DNA of 64,000 bases from Roseovarius sp. (GTDB lineage: Bacteria; Pseudomonadota; Alphaproteobacteria; Rhodobacterales; Rhodobacteraceae): NCBI GenBank assembly GCA_027493545.1, contig JAOSKR010000002.1, positions 868,001-932,000 of the forward strand, given 5' to 3'. Below, piece by piece: positions 10,984 to 22,095 of the stretch; position 1 is the first letter of the stretch; each line of letters starts with the position of its first letter. Under the pieces are notes generated by a model. The model was given only the letters and a program-made list of their open reading frames with translations, was not told the DNA's origin and searched no databases. A program made the position numbers and the translations under genes.

Positions 10984-11655
10984 TCACGCCGGCCCGAGCA
11001 GGCGCTCGACAACCCCCGGCAGTTCCGCGAAATCGCCGATCAGCGCCTCGGGCGCCAGCGCGGCGACCGCCTTGCCGGCCGGCCCGAACGTGACCAGCAC
11101 CGAGGGTACGCCCGCGGCGCGGCTGGTCTCGCGGTCGGTCTCGGTATCGCCGACCAGAAGCGCCCGCGCGGGTGCGCCGCCCGCACGCCGCACCGCCTCG
11201 CGCAGCGGTTCGGGGTCGGGCTTGCGCACCGGCAGCGTGTCGGCGCCCACCACCGCGCCAAAGGCGTCGAGCACACCGAGACGCGCCAGCAGCAGCCGCG
11301 CCAGCCGTTCGGGCTTGTTGGTGCAGATCGCCACGCGAAAGCCCGATCCGGCGAGCGCCGCGACCGCCTCCATCGCGCCGGGATAGAGCACCGTGTGGGT
11401 GTCGATCGCCGCCTCGTAGGCGTCGAGCAACACGGGGTAGTGACGATCGACCCAACCCCCGTCGCCCGGCCGGCCCAGCCGCTCGAGCCCCAGCGCCAGC
11501 ATCGCGCGCCCGCCGCGAAAGGCGATCGAGGCATCGTGCGCGGGATCGAGCAGATCGCCCGCCCCGATCCCGCGAAAACAGGCGTTGGCGGCCGCGATCA
11601 GGTCGGCGCTGGTGTCCGCGAGCGTGCCGTCTAGATCGAACACGACCGTGCGCAT
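10984..11655 (-). CDS. gph: Phosphoglycolate phosphatase, HAD superfamily
   Basis: A 223-residue HAD hydrolase. The nucleophile motif is VVFDLDGTLADTS (first Asp catalytic), motif II is in VAICTNKPERLARLL, and motif III/IV covers KPDPEPLREA and LLVGDTETDRETSRAAG. The cap follows motif I. Removal of phosphate from 2-phosphoglycolate, salvaging Rubisco or DNA-repair by-product, is the usual assignment, but other small phosphate esters are possible. The start at MRTVVFDLDGTL is preferred to an upstream in-frame ATG that would extend across the gph-glmU spacer. Divergent from glmU. Confidence 0.88.
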   Translation of the reverse strand: MRTVVFDLDGTLADTSADLIAAANACFRGIGAGDLLDPAHDASIAFRGGRAMLALGLERLGRPGDGGWVDRHYPVLLDAYEAAIDTHTVLYPGAMEAVAALAGSGFRVAICTNKPERLARLLLARLGVLDAFGAVVGADTLPVRKPDPEPLREAVRRAGGAPARALLVGDTETDRETSRAAGVPSVLVTFGPAGKAVAALAPEALIGDFAELPGVVERLLGPA

Positions 11656-11697
11656 GAATGGTCCCCTTTGCCCTGTTTCAGCCGAATTCGGCAGCAC

Positions 11698-11782
11698 TGG
11701 CGGCATTCCGCCAATGGCTGTTACATGGCGCAATCATCTTTGAAGTGTCCGGCCTTGCACCAGCATGGCAACCCGATAGAAC
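11698..11782 (+). promoter_or_regulatory. gph-glmU divergent spacer: inverted repeat and candidate glmU promoter
   Basis: TGGCGG-CATT-CCGCCA (11698-11713) is a perfect inverted repeat between the divergent genes. Further on, TTGCAC (11755-11760) and TAGAAC (11777-11782) are 16 bases apart and could be the glmU promoter, followed by AGGGG before the ATG at 11812. Sequence inference only. Confidence 0.35.
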
Positions 11783-11811
11783 GGGCGGAACGGAAAGGAA
11801 AGGGGCATCAC

Positions 11812-13162
11812 ATGGCGGTAAAGAGGGCAACGGCGCTGATCATTCTCGCGGCCGGCAGGGGCACGCGGATGAAATCGGAGTTGCCCAAGGTGCTGCATCC
11901 GCTCGCCGGCGCGCCGATCCTTGCGCACGCCATGCGTGCCGGCGCGGCACTGGCGCCCGAACGCACCGTGATCGTCGCCGGCCACGGCGCCGAGCGGGTG
12001 GAAGAGGCCGCGCGCGCCATCGACCCGCGGGCCGTGATCGTGCGGCAGGCCGAGCAGCTGGGCACGGCGCATGCGGTGGCACAGGCGGCGCCGGCTCTGA
12101 CCGGGTTTTCGGGCGATGCCTTCGTGCTTTACGGCGATACCCCCTTCATCGGCGCCGACACGCTGCGGCGGATGGCCGGGGCACGGGCGCGCCACGACGT
12201 CGTCGTGCTGGGGTTCGAGGCCGCCGATCCGGGCCGCTACGGCCGGCTGGTGATGGATGGCGAGCGGCTGGGGCGGATCGTCGAGTTCAAGGACGCCACG
12301 GACGCCGAGAAAGCCATGACCCTTTGCAATTCGGGGGTTCTTTGCGCCGATGCGGACACGCTTCTGGATCTCGTCGCCGCTGTCGGCTGCGACAACGCGG
12401 CCGGCGAATACTACCTCACCGACATCGTCGCGCTGGCGCAGTCGCGGGGCCTTTCGGCCACGGCGGTTGTCTGCGACGAGGCCGAGACGCTGGGCATCAA
12501 TTCGCGCACCGAACTGGCCGGTGCCGAGGCCGCCTTTCAGGCCCGCGCCCGCGCCGCGGCGCTCGCACAGGGCGTCACGCTGACCGCCCCCGACACGGTG
12601 CATTTCGCCCTCGACACGGTGCTCGGCGCCGACACGGTGGTCGAGCCCTACGTGGTCTTCGGCCCCGGCGTCAGCGTCGCCGGCGGCGCGCATATCCGCG
12701 CGTTCTCGCATCTGGAGGGCTGCGCCGTGGCCGCCGGCGCGGTGGTCGGCCCCTATGCCCGCCTGCGCCCCGGTTCTGATCTGGCCGCCGGCGCGCGCGC
12801 CGGCAATTTCGTCGAGATCAAGAACGCCCGGCTGGGCGCCGGCGCCAAGGTCAACCATCTCAGCTACATCGGCGACGCCGATGTGGGCGCGAACAGCAAT
12901 ATCGGCGCCGGCACCATCACCTGCAACTATGACGGCGTTGCCAAACACCGCACCGAGATCGGCGAGAACGTCTTTGTCGGCTCGAACACGATGCTGATCG
13001 CACCGGTACGGCTGGGCGACGGTGCGATGACGGCCTCGGGCTCGGTGATCACCCGCGACGTGCCCGAGGGGGCGCTGGCAATCGCCCGCGGGCGACAGGG
13101 AGACCAAGCCGGGCGCCGCCCGGAAAATGTTCGATATGTTAAAGCAAAAAGCAAAAAGATAG
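11812..13162 (+). CDS. glmU: Bifunctional GlcNAc-1-P uridyltransferase / GlcN-1-P acetyltransferase (one frameshift near the end)
   Basis: About 449 residues. The N-terminal pyrophosphorylase domain starts with ILAAGRGTRMKSELPKVLHP (nucleotide-binding), and the C-terminal left-handed beta-helix has hexapeptide repeats and the segment GAGTITCNYDGVAKHRTEIG. It makes UDP-GlcNAc for peptidoglycan and LPS. An extra C near 13104 shifts the frame after ARGRQGD; without it the protein ends KPGAARKMFDMLKQKAKR at TAG 13160-13162, a normal GlmU tail. With the error the frame runs into glmS and mimics a fusion. Start: ATG with AGGGG upstream. Confidence 0.94.
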
Positions 13163-13179
13163 CGTCTGGAGCAGAGTTC

Positions 13180-15002
13180 ATGTGTGGAATTGTAGGTATT
13201 CTGGGGATACACGAGGTTGCCCCCTCGCTGGTCGAGGCGTTGCGCAGGCTGGAGTATCGCGGCTACGACAGCGCCGGCATCGCCACCATCAACGGCGGCC
13301 GGCTGGATCGCCGCCGGGCGGTCGGCAAGCTCGACAACCTCTCCGACCTGCTGGTGCACGAGCCGCTGGCGGGCAAGGTCGGGATCGGCCATACCCGCTG
13401 GGCCACCCACGGCGCGCCCTCGATCGCCAACGCCCACCCGCACCGCGCCGGGCCGGTGGCGGTCGTCCACAACGGCATCATCGAGAACTACCGCGAATTG
13501 CGCGCCGAACTGACCGCCGCCGGGCTCGGCTTCGACAGCGACACCGACACCGAGACCGTGGCGCTGCTGACGCGGCACCTGATGGACCGCGGCGCCGGTC
13601 CGGTCGAGGCGGCGAAAGAAACGCTGTCACGGCTCGAAGGCGCCTATGCGCTGGCCTTTCTCTTCGATGGCGAGCCCGACCTCATCATCGCCGCGCGCAA
13701 GGGCAGCCCGCTGGCCGTGGGCCACGGCGACGGCGAGATGTATGTGGGTTCCGACGCCATCGCGCTGGCGCCGCTCACCGACCGCATCACTTATCTCGAG
13801 GAAGGCGACTGTGCCGTCCTCACCCGCGCGGGCGTCACCATCACCGACGCCAATGGTGCGCTCGCCAACCGCGAGATGCGGCGCATCGACATCGACAGCG
13901 CGCGCGTCGACAAGGCCGGGCACCGCCACTACATGATGAAAGAGATCGCCGAGCAGCCGGTGGTTCTGGGCGATGCGCTGCGCCACTACCTGACGGCGGA
14001 TGGCCGTGACATCGACTTCGGCGCCGACCTGCCCGATTTCAGCACCATCGACCGGGTCTCGCTGGTGGCCTGCGGCACCGCCTTTTACGCCTGCCTGACC
14101 GCCAAATACTGGTTCGAGCAGCTGGCCGGGCTGCCGGCGGATGCCGACATTGCCTCGGAGTTCCGCTATCGCGAACCGCCGGTGCCGGCCCGAACCGCTG
14201 CCGTGTTCGTCAGCCAGTCGGGCGAGACCGCCGATACGCTGGCGGCGCTGCGCTATTGCGAGGGCCGCGCCGAACGGCGGCTCGCGGTGATCAACGTCCG
14301 TGAAAGCTCGATCGCGCGGGAAAGCGACATCGCGCTGCCGATTTTCGCCGGCACCGAGATCGGGGTCGCCTCGACCAAGGCGTTCACCTGCCAGCTGACG
14401 GTGCTCCTGCTGATGGCGCTCAAGGCCGCGCGCGACCGCGGCCGGCTCGATGCCGACGCGCTCGCCGAACGGCTGTCGGTGCTGCGCGCGCTGCCGGCGC
14501 TGATCAGCCTGACGCTGGAACAGGACGAGGCGTTCCGCATGGTCGCGAACCGCCTGGCCGAGGCCGATCACGCGCTTTTCCTGGGGCGCGGAACGCTCTT
14601 TCCCCGGCCATGGAAGGTGCGCTGAAACTGAAGGAAATCAGCTATATTCACGCCGAAGGCTATGCCTCCGGCGAGCTCAAGCACGGGCCCATCGCCCTGA
14701 TTGACAAGACCATGCCGGTGGTGGTGATGGCGCCGAGCGACGCGCTCTTCGACAAGACCGTGTCGAACATGCAGGAGGTGATGGCGCGCGGCGGCAAGGT
14801 CGTGCTGATCACCGACCGCGCCGGCGCGGCCGAGGTCCAGGACGGGGTCTGGCGGTCGCTGGTGATGCCCGATTGCGACCCGCTGGTGGCTCCGATCCTC
14901 TATGCGGTGCCGGCGCAGCTGCTGGCCTATCACACGGCGGTGGCCAAGGGAACGGATGTCGACCAGCCGCGCAACCTCGCCAAATCGGTGACGGTGGAAT
15001 AG
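13180..15002 (+). CDS. glmS: Glutamine-fructose-6-phosphate aminotransferase (one frameshift)
   Basis: About 607 residues. The glutaminase domain begins [15 protein letters not shown], where Cys2 is the N-terminal nucleophile after Met removal. It is followed by two SIS (sugar isomerase) domains, with [17 protein letters not shown] and [17 protein letters not shown] visible, and ends with [15 protein letters not shown], the conserved tail. The frame breaks near 14605 in a C run (GRGTLFP then [20 protein letters not shown]). It lies 17 bases after glmU; together they convert fructose-6-P to UDP-GlcNAc precursors. Confidence 0.95.
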
Positions 15003-15003
15003 C

Positions 15004-15512
15004 TCAGTCGGTGCGAAAGACGCGCAATTCCGGCAAGGCGGTCAGATCCGCCTCGATGAGCCGCATCGCCGCCAGCGAAATCCGGCTGCCCGCCCCCGGG
15101 GCGGCGTCGAGCGGGATGAGGTCGACCGCCACCGAGGTGCCCATGGCGGGGGTAGTCCACCCCGCCCTTGGCGGGCGCCCTGACCAGCGGCGTCTTGAGC
15201 CAGATGCCGGGCTCGCCCACCGCCCCGAGCGAGGCGATGGTGACGCCCAGCGCCGTCTCGCCGCCGGTTGCGGCACCGGCCACGGCCTGCCGGCGTTCCT
15301 CCGCCGTGGTGGTGTCGAAGGTGTCGGCGGTGCTTGCACCTGCGGGCGCGGCGCGCGGCACGGATCCGGGGCGCGGGCGCGGATGCGTCCTTGCGCTGCC
15401 GTCGCGCACCTGCGGCGCGGCCTCGGGCGCGCGCGCGCCGAAGAACCCGCCGGGGCCCGGAAGCGCAGCCCCCGAGCAGGATCGACAGAATGAGCGCCGC
15501 AGCCGGTTTCAT
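15004..15512 (-). CDS. Putative lipoprotein of unknown function (frameshifted)
   Basis: The start reads MKPAAALILSILLGGCASGP, a signal peptide with lipobox LGGC, so the mature protein should be lipid-anchored at Cys16. A Pro/Arg-rich linker follows, then a compact domain with GETALGVTIASLGAVGEPGIWLKTPLV, and, after another frame change, VAVDLIPLDAAPGAGSRISLAAMRLIEADLT. Frames change near 15455 and near 15145, both in G/C runs. Convergent with glmS (stops 4 bases apart). I recall similar Rhodobacteraceae proteins mislabelled as galactarate dehydratase; I see no enzymatic motif. Confidence 0.6.
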
Positions 15513-15595
15513 GGCCGCAGTCTAGGCCCGGCCCGCCGCCCGATCAAACGCATATCGCACTTGTGCCCGGGCGCGTCGCGCCCTAGGTTTCGGCC

Positions 15596-16603
15596 ATGAC
15601 AGAACCGCTCGTCGATCCCTTCCATCGCGCGATCTCGTACCTGCGCGTCTCGGTCACCGACCGCTGCGATTTCCGCTGCGTCTACTGCATGGCGGAAAAC
15701 ATGACCTTCCTGCCCAAGAAGGAACTGCTGACGCTCGAGGAACTCGACCGCATGTGCAGCACCTTCATCCGGCTGGGCGTCGGGAAGCTGCGCATCACCG
15801 GCGGCGAGCCGCTGGTGCGCAAGGGCATCATGACCTTTTTCGAGGCGATGTCGCGGCACCTCGACAGCGGCGCGCTGCGGGAGCTGACGCTGACCACCAA
15901 CGGCAGCCAGCTCGAACGCTTTGCCGATCAGCTATACGCCACCGGGGTACGGCGGGTGAACGTCTCGCTCGACACCCTCAATGAGCAGAAATTTTCCGAG
16001 ATCACCCGCTGGGGCCGTCTGCCCCAGGTGCTGCGCGGCATCGACGCGGCCCAGCGCGCGGGGCTCAGGGTCAAGATCAACACCGTGGCGCTCAGGGGCG
16101 TGAACGAGGACGAGCTTTTCGACCTCGTCGCCTGGTGCGCCGAGCGCGATCTCGATCTGACCTTCATCGAGGTCATGCCGATGGGCGACATCGGCAACGA
16201 AAGCCGGCTTGACCAGTACTGGAAGCTGACCGATCTGCGGGCGCGGCTCGGCGAACGCTTCACCCTGGCCGACCTCGCCGAGCGCACCGGCGGGCCGGCG
16301 CGCTATGTCCGGCTCGAAGAGACCGGCCAGAAGATCGGCTTCATCACGCCGCTCAGCCACAATTTCTGCGAAAGCTGCAACCGCGTGCGGCTGACCTGCA
16401 CCGGCGAACTCTACATGTGCCTGGGCCAGGAGGACATGGCCGACCTGCGCGCGCCCCTGCGCAACAACCCCGGCGACGATGCGCCGCTCGAGGCGGCGAT
16501 CCGCGCCGCCATCGCGCTGAAGCCCAAGGGCCACGACTTCGACTATTCGCGCCAGACTGTCGCGGGGCAGATGACCCGGCACATGAGCCACACCGGCGGC
16601 TGA
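15596..16603 (+). CDS. moaA: GTP 3',8-cyclase (molybdenum cofactor biosynthesis protein A)
   Basis: A 335-residue radical SAM enzyme for the first step of molybdopterin synthesis. The SAM cluster motif is CDFRCVYC near residue 25, the second [4Fe-4S] site is [19 protein letters not shown], and the essential C-terminal Gly-Gly is present (HMSHTGG at the end). Radical SAM motifs [11 protein letters not shown] and the arginine-rich GTP-site region around [15 protein letters not shown] also fit. Intact. The stop overlaps the waaA start as TGATG. Confidence 0.96.
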   Translation: MTEPLVDPFHRAISYLRVSVTDRCDFRCVYCMAENMTFLPKKELLTLEELDRMCSTFIRLGVGKLRITGGEPLVRKGIMTFFEAMSRHLDSGALRELTLTTNGSQLERFADQLYATGVRRVNVSLDTLNEQKFSEITRWGRLPQVLRGIDAAQRAGLRVKINTVALRGVNEDELFDLVAWCAERDLDLTFIEVMPMGDIGNESRLDQYWKLTDLRARLGERFTLADLAERTGGPARYVRLEETGQKIGFITPLSHNFCESCNRVRLTCTGELYMCLGQEDMADLRAPLRNNPGDDAPLEAAIRAAIALKPKGHDFDYSRQTVAGQMTRHMSHTGG

Positions 16604-17914
16604 TGCCGGGCCCGCCCCTGCCGGTGCGGCTTTACCGTGTCGCGGCGGGGCTTGTGGCGCCGCTGGCCTGGCGCCGGGTGGCGGCGCGGCTCGGGGCGCA
16701 AGGCGTGCCGCCCTCGCGGCAGCGCGAGCGCATGGGCCATGCCAGCGCCCCCCGGCCAGAGGGACGGCTGATCTGGTTTCACGCGGCCTCGGTGGGCGAG
16801 AGCGTGTCGGTGCTGCGGCTCATCGAACGGCTGGGGAGCGGCTGCCCGACGCAGCGTTCCTGATCACCTCGGGCACCGCCACTTCGGCCCGGGTGGTGGC
16901 CGAGCGCATGCCGCCGCGCGCCATTCACCAGTTCGCGCCCCTCGACACCCGCCCGGCGCTGCGCCGCTTTCTGGCGCATTGGCGCCCCGACGCCGCGATC
17001 TTCGTCGAAAGCGAGCTCTGGCCGCAAATGCTGATCGAGACCCGCGCGCGCGGCGTCAAGCTGGCGCTGGTCAATGCGCGGCTCTCGGAGCGTTCGGTGC
17101 GCGGCTGGAAGCGGTTCGCGGCAACGGCGCGCTATATCCTGGGGCATTTCGCGCTGATCCATTGCCAGGACGCGCGCACCGCGGCGCATCTGCGCGATCT
17201 GGGGCTCTCGCAGGCAGCCGGGGCGCGAACCTCAAGGCGCTGGCGGGGCCCCTGTCCTGTGACCCCGGCGAATTGCAGCGCCTTTCCGCGACCATCGGCG
17301 AGCGGCCGCTGTGGCTCGCCTCCTCGACCCATCGCGGCGAGGACGAGATCGCGATCAAGGCCCACAGGGCGGCGCTGGCGGCCGATGCCCGCACGCTGCT
17401 GATCCTGGTGCCCCGCCATCCCGAGCGCGCCGACGCCATCGCGGCGCTGATCGCGGATGCGGGGCTGAGCCTCGCCCGCCGCAGCCGGGGCGAGGAGATC
17501 GGTGCCACGACGCAGGTCTATCTCGCCGACACGCTGGGCGAAACCGGGCTCTGGTATGCGCTGGCGCCGCTCACCTGCCTGTTTGGCTCGTTCACGCCCG
17601 TGGGCGGCCACAACCCCTATGAGCCCGCCCATGCCGGCTCGGCGATCCTGCACGGGCCGCTTTACGCCAATTTCGAGGAAACCTACGCCGAGATGAATGA
17701 TGCCGGCGCCGCCCGCGAGGTGGCCGACGCTGCGGCACTGGCGGAGGCGGTGCCCGCGCTCCTGGCCGAACCTGCGACGCTGGCCGGGATGCGCGACGCC
17801 GCCCGCGCCTTTGCCGCGCGCCAGGAGGACGTGCTCGACGCGCTTTGCGAGACGCTCTGCGCCGCGCTGGCACTCGCTCCGCCCGATGAGGCCGCCGCCC
17901 GATGCCCGAACTGA
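16603..17914 (+). CDS. waaA: 3-deoxy-D-manno-octulosonic acid transferase (two frameshifts)
   Basis: Intended product about 437 residues of the GT30 family, adding Kdo to lipid A precursor at the inner membrane. Visible parts: RLIWFHAASVGES (conserved glutamate in ASVGE), ITSGTATSARVVAER, FVESELWPQMLIE, LVNARLSERS, then SSTHRGEDEI and the C-terminal FGSFTPVGGHNPYEPAHAG donor-site motif. Frames break near 16840 and near 17222 (an extra G before ANLKALAGPL). Its ATG overlaps the moaA stop. Start of an LPS core group with the two glycosyltransferase-like genes downstream. Confidence 0.92.
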
Positions 17915-18936
17915 TCGTCACCAACTTCAACCCCAACTTCACCGGGGTCTCGGCCACCGCCGCCGGGGTGGTGCGCTGGCAGGCGCGCCATTACGACATG
18001 GCGCTGGCGGGTCATCCGCTGCCCGGCTGTCCCGCGCCGATCACCCGGATGCAGGCGCTGCGCGCCTCGCGCCGGCCGGCGCCGGGGCGCCCATTCACCA
18101 TCTGGCACGTGCGCCGCAACCCCGAGATGCGCGCCGCCATCCTCGCCCGCGACATCCTGCGGCTGCCCATCCGCGCGGTCTTCACCTCGGCCGCGATCCG
18201 GCGGCACTCGGCGTTCCCGCGCTGGCTGATTGCGCGCATGGATGCGGTGATCGCCACCACCGAAGCCGCCGCCGCGTTCGTGCCGCATGTCCGCGCGGTG
18301 GTCCCGCACGGGGTCGATACCGACCGCTTCACCCCCGCCGCAACCCGTGCCGCCGCCTGGGCCGCGACCGGCATTCCCGGCACCCATGGCATCGCCACCA
18401 TCGGCCGCATCCGCCCGGAAAAGGGCACCGACCGCTTTGTCGAGGCGATGCTCGGGCTTTTGCCCGAGCGGCCGGGGCTGACGGCGCTGGTGATCGGGCG
18501 CGCCGCGAATTCGGATGCCGGGTTTCTGGCCGGGCTCAAGGCGCGGATCGCGGCGGCGGGCCTTTCGGGGCGCATCCTCTTTCCCGGCGAGGTCGCGCCC
18601 GAGGCGCTGCCGGGGCTGGTGCGCGCGCTTTCGCTCGTGGTGCAGTTGCCGCGCTACGAGGGCTACGGCATGGCCCCGCTCGAGGGCATGGCGAGCGGGG
18701 TGCCCTTTGTCGCCACCGATCAGGGCTATTACCGCGTCTTTTCGGGCGGCGAGAGCTGCGGGCTCATCGCCCCGCCCGGCGAGGCCGCCCCGGCTATCGC
18801 GGCGATCCTCAACGACCCCGACCGCCACGCCGCGATGGCGCGGGCGGCGCGCGCCCGCGCGGTGGACGATTTCAGCCTCGCGCGCGAGGCCGAGGGCATC
18901 GCCGCCGTCTATGACGACCTCTGGACCGGGCGGTAG
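17902..18936 (+). CDS. Glycosyltransferase, GT4-type
   Basis: A 344-residue GT-B fold protein. N-terminal half: VTNFNPNFTGVSATAAGVV; C-terminal half: IGRIRPEKGTDRFVEAM, the beta-strand VVPHGVDTDRF before it, and the donor-binding ExxxxxxxE region in LPRYEGYGMAPLEGMASG. It starts 12 bases before the waaA stop, so the two are likely co-translated, pointing to a core-oligosaccharide step (similar to LpsD-type core transferases). Sugar and acceptor are not readable. Intact. Confidence 0.85.
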   Translation: MPELIVTNFNPNFTGVSATAAGVVRWQARHYDMALAGHPLPGCPAPITRMQALRASRRPAPGRPFTIWHVRRNPEMRAAILARDILRLPIRAVFTSAAIRRHSAFPRWLIARMDAVIATTEAAAAFVPHVRAVVPHGVDTDRFTPAATRAAAWAATGIPGTHGIATIGRIRPEKGTDRFVEAMLGLLPERPGLTALVIGRAANSDAGFLAGLKARIAAAGLSGRILFPGEVAPEALPGLVRALSLVVQLPRYEGYGMAPLEGMASGVPFVATDQGYYRVFSGGESCGLIAPPGEAAPAIAAILNDPDRHAAMARAARARAVDDFSLAREAEGIAAVYDDLWTGR

Positions 18937-18959
18937 GATGGCGATCCCTCGATCTGCCC

Positions 18960-19008
18960 GCCCGGCGGGAACCGCCGGGCAGCCCCCGACCGCCCCCGGG
19001 CGGGGGCT
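18960..19008. terminator. Two strong GC hairpins after the glycosyltransferase gene
   Basis: A perfect 9-bp stem, GCCCGGCGG-GAA-CCGCCGGGC (18960-18980), is followed directly by AGCCCCC...GGGGGCT (18981-19008). Neither ends in a clear T run, so they may slow or end transcription only weakly, or protect the 3' end. Confidence 0.4.
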
Positions 19009-19186
19009 TCACCCCCACCCGCGGCCGGGGGCAGCCCTCTGCGCAGATCCCGCTGCGTGCAAATCAATCGGAAGAAAACTCAAGGTGCCCCATCGCCACC
19101 GACTGCCCCTTCTGCCTCGGCCATTTGCCACCTATAGTGACGCCGTGTAACCATCACCGGTCAGTTTCGCGGGGGCATGTCCAAGT

Positions 19187-20191
19187 ATGACCGAAACGGC
19201 GGGCGCAGACCGACCCTTCAACATCGCCGTGGTCGCCCAGGGCGGGCGGCTGCAATACGAGGCGGTGCTCTTTGCCGCCTCGCTGAGGCGCAACGCGCCG
19301 CTCTTTTCGGGCCGCCTTCTTGTCACCGAACCGCAGCCCGGAAAGCTCTGGTCCTCCAACCCCACCATCCGCGGGCGCGAGACGCGCGATCTGCTGACCG
19401 ACCTCGGTGCCGAGATCGTGCCCTTCGAGAGCCGCCATTTCGGCGATAGCTACCCCCACGGCAACAAGATCGAGGCGCTTTTCGCCCTACCCGAAGGCGA
19501 GCCCTTCGTCTTTTTCGACACCGATACGCTGGTTCTGGGCGACATCGCGGCGGTGCCGTTCGACTTCGACCGCCCGACCGCCTCGCTGCGGCGCGAGGAC
19601 ACCTGGCCCAGGATCGAGCTTTACGGGCCCGGCTATACCGCGATCTGGAAATCGCTCTACGACCGCTTCGGGCTCGATTTCGAAAGCTCGCTGGACACCT
19701 CGTGGCCCGATGAGTACTGGCGCCGTTACCTCTATTTCAACGCCGGCTTCTTCTTCTACCGCTGCCCGCGCCTCTTCGGGCAGCGGTTTCTCGATTATGC
19801 GCTGGCGATCCGCGACGACCCGCCGCCGGAACTGGTGTGCCAGTCGCTCGATCCCTGGCTCGACCAGGTGGCGCTGCCGCTGGTCATCCACAGCCTTGGC
19901 GGCGGGCGCGACACCTTGCCCGCGGGGCTGCTCGACGGCGAGGTGACCTGCCACTACCGCCTCTTGCCGCTGCTTTACGCGCGTGAGGCCGACCGCGTGG
20001 TCGAGGTGCTCGAGGAGATCACGTCGCCCAACCGCGTCAAGAAGGTGCTCAAGGACTACGACGCGATCAAGTTCATGATCTATCACGGGCGCGGCCAGAA
20101 GGTGCGCGCGCTTTTTGACCGCGAAGATCTGCCGCGCCGCGAACAGGCGATCCGCAACACCATCAAGCGCAACGGTTTCTGGCTGCGCTGA
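19187..20191 (+). CDS. Glycosyltransferase-like protein with DxD motif, function unknown
   Basis: A 334-residue soluble protein. The N-terminal part (FNIAVVAQGGRLQYEAVLFA) and FVFFDTDTLVLGDIAAVPFD around residue 105 resemble the nucleotide-sugar and metal-binding DxD of GT-A fold transferases; a later LPLVIHSLGGGRDTLPAG could be the C-terminal His site. I do not recognise the precise family. It lies behind the waaA-GT4 pair after a 250-base spacer with hairpins, so it is probably a separate unit. A surface polysaccharide role is inference. Confidence 0.6.
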   Translation: MTETAGADRPFNIAVVAQGGRLQYEAVLFAASLRRNAPLFSGRLLVTEPQPGKLWSSNPTIRGRETRDLLTDLGAEIVPFESRHFGDSYPHGNKIEALFALPEGEPFVFFDTDTLVLGDIAAVPFDFDRPTASLRREDTWPRIELYGPGYTAIWKSLYDRFGLDFESSLDTSWPDEYWRRYLYFNAGFFFYRCPRLFGQRFLDYALAIRDDPPPELVCQSLDPWLDQVALPLVIHSLGGGRDTLPAGLLDGEVTCHYRLLPLLYAREADRVVEVLEEITSPNRVKKVLKDYDAIKFMIYHGRGQKVRALFDREDLPRREQAIRNTIKRNGFWLR

Positions 20192-20273
20192 GGCATCGGC
20201 TTTTTACTTCGCGGGCAAATTGCTGTAGCATGGCCCCGCGTCGCGCCCCGGCGTCAAGGCAGGAGACCTCCCC

Positions 20274-20587
20274 ATGCGCCACAAGATCACCAGCGCCGCA
20301 CTCGCGCTTATCCTCGTGCTGCCGGTGGCCTGCGCCGCGCCGCAGCCGCGCGAGACGATCGTCCGCGTCGATGACGATTTCTACACCGTCACCGAGACCC
20401 GCAAGCCCGGCGGGCTCTTCAGCGCCGGGGAAAAGGACATCAGCGCGCGGGTCAAGGGACAGGACGTCGCCTGCGCCGCGCTGCCCTGCGCGGCCGAAAT
20501 CCGTACCGCCCGCGCCACCCTGCCCGACGCACCCGAAAGCTCCATCATCCGCCACCGCGCCCCGAGGGTGAACCCATCCCCGAGTGA
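20274..20587 (+). CDS. Small exported protein, possibly a lipoprotein (probable frameshift)
   Basis: The start reads MRHKITSAALALILVLPVAC, a signal peptide with a cysteine at position 20; the lipobox is imperfect (proline at -3), so lipid attachment is uncertain. The mature part is short (FYTVTETRKPGGLFSAGEKD, then a CAALPC pair that could form a disulfide). As given, the frame runs on into metY; dropping one base near 20555 ends it at TGA 20585-20587 with RPEGEPIPE, giving about 104 residues. Function unknown. Confidence 0.55.
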
Positions 20588-20665
20588 AACGGTCCGACTT
20601 GGCGGTTGCCGCCGCGTGCGTCTTGGCATACCCCAAGGTGTGAACTCGCCAAGGGAGACCGACCC

Positions 20666-21952
20666 ATGTCGTACGGCTTCGATACGTTGCAAATCCACGC
20701 GGGCGCCGGGCCCGACCCGACCACCGGCGCGCGCCAGACGCCGATCCATCAGACCACCGCCTATGTCTTTCGCGACGCCGAGCACGCCGCCGCGCTCTTC
20801 AACCTTCAGGAAGTGGGGTACATCTATTCCCGCCTGACCAACCCCACCGTGGCGGTCCTGCAGGAGCGCGTGGCCACGCTCGAGGGCGGCGCCGGGGCGG
20901 TCTGTTGCTCGTCGGGGCACGCGGCGCAGATCATGTCGCTCTTCCCGCTGATGGGGCCGGGCCTCAACGTCGTGGTCTCGACGCGGCTTTACGGCGGCTC
21001 GATCACCCAGTTCAGCCAGACCATCCGCCGCTTCGGCTGGTCTGCCCGGTTCGTCGATTTCGACGACATGGATGCCGTCGCCGCCGCGATCGACGACGAC
21101 ACCCGCGCGATATTCTGCGAATCGATCGCCAACCCGGGCGGCTACATCACCGATCTCGACGCCGCGGCCAGTGGTCGCCGAGAAGGCCGGCATTCCGCTC
21201 ATCGTCGACAACACCTCGGCCACGCCCTATCTGTGCCGCCCGATCGAGCACGGCGCCACGCTGGTGGTCAATTCGCTGACCAAGTACCTGACCGGCAACG
21301 GCACCGTGACCGGCGGAGCGGTGGTCGATTCGGGCACGTTCGACTGGTCGGCCTCGGGCAAGTTCCCCTCGCTCAGCGAACCCGAACCCGCCTATCACGG
21401 GCTCAGGTTCCACGAGACCTTCGGTCCTCTCGCCTTTACCTTCCACGGCATCGCCATCGGGCTGCGCGATCTCGGCATGACGCTCAACCCGCAGGCCGCC
21501 CATTACACGCTGATGGGCATCGAGACGCTGTCGCTGCGCATGCAGCGCCATTGCGAGAACGCCGAAAAAGGTCGCCGGCTGGCTCGAGCAGCACCCGGCG
21601 GTCGCTGGCGTGACCTATGCCGGCCTGCCGAGTTCGCCCTATCGCGATCGTGCGCGAAAGTACTGCCCCAAGGGCGCCGGCGGCCTCTTTACGGTCAGGT
21701 TGAAGGACGGCTATGACGCCTGCGTGAGGATGGTCGAAAGCGTTGAACTCCTGAGCCATGTCGTCAACCTCGGCGACACCCGCTCGCTGATCAACCACCC
21801 GGCCTCGACCACCCACCGCCAACTCGACGAGGCGCAGCTGAAGGCGGCGGGCGCCGCGCCCGATGTGGTGCGCATCTCGGTCGGGCTCGAGGACGCCGGC
21901 GACATCATCGCCGATCTCGACCAGGCGCTGCAAAAAGGCCGCCGCGGGCTGA
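20666..21952 (+). CDS. metY: O-acetylhomoserine aminocarboxypropyltransferase / sulfhydrylase (three frameshifts)
   Basis: Intended product about 428 residues, normal for MetY, a PLP enzyme of the Cys/Met metabolism family that makes homocysteine from O-acetylhomoserine and sulfide. The start MSYGFDTLQIHAGAGPDP, YSRLTNPTVAVLQER, IVDNTSATPYLCRP and the PLP-lysine segment VVNSLTKYLTGNGTVTGG are diagnostic. The frame breaks near 21170, near 21570 (five A where four fit, before VAGWLEQHP) and near 21933 (again A5 for A4), after which LQKAAAG and TGA close the gene. AGGGAG precedes the ATG. Confidence 0.93.
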
Positions 21953-22095
21953 GCCGGCCATCGCGCGCGCGTTCCCGCCGATCTCCGGTCAGCGGGGCGC
22001 GCGCGTCAGCTTTCCCTTTCATCCGCGCCGCGCTAGGCTGGACGGCGTCGATGACCAGTATACAGATATGAGCTTCATGGGCTAATGTCGTTGCG

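Noticed and set aside
11668..14625. One continuous reading frame joining GlmU and GlmS, as if a bifunctional fusion.
   Set aside because: An extra C near 13104 destroys the GlmU tail and stop. Without it GlmU ends normally at 13162 and glmS starts at its own ATG, with Cys2 needed for activity.
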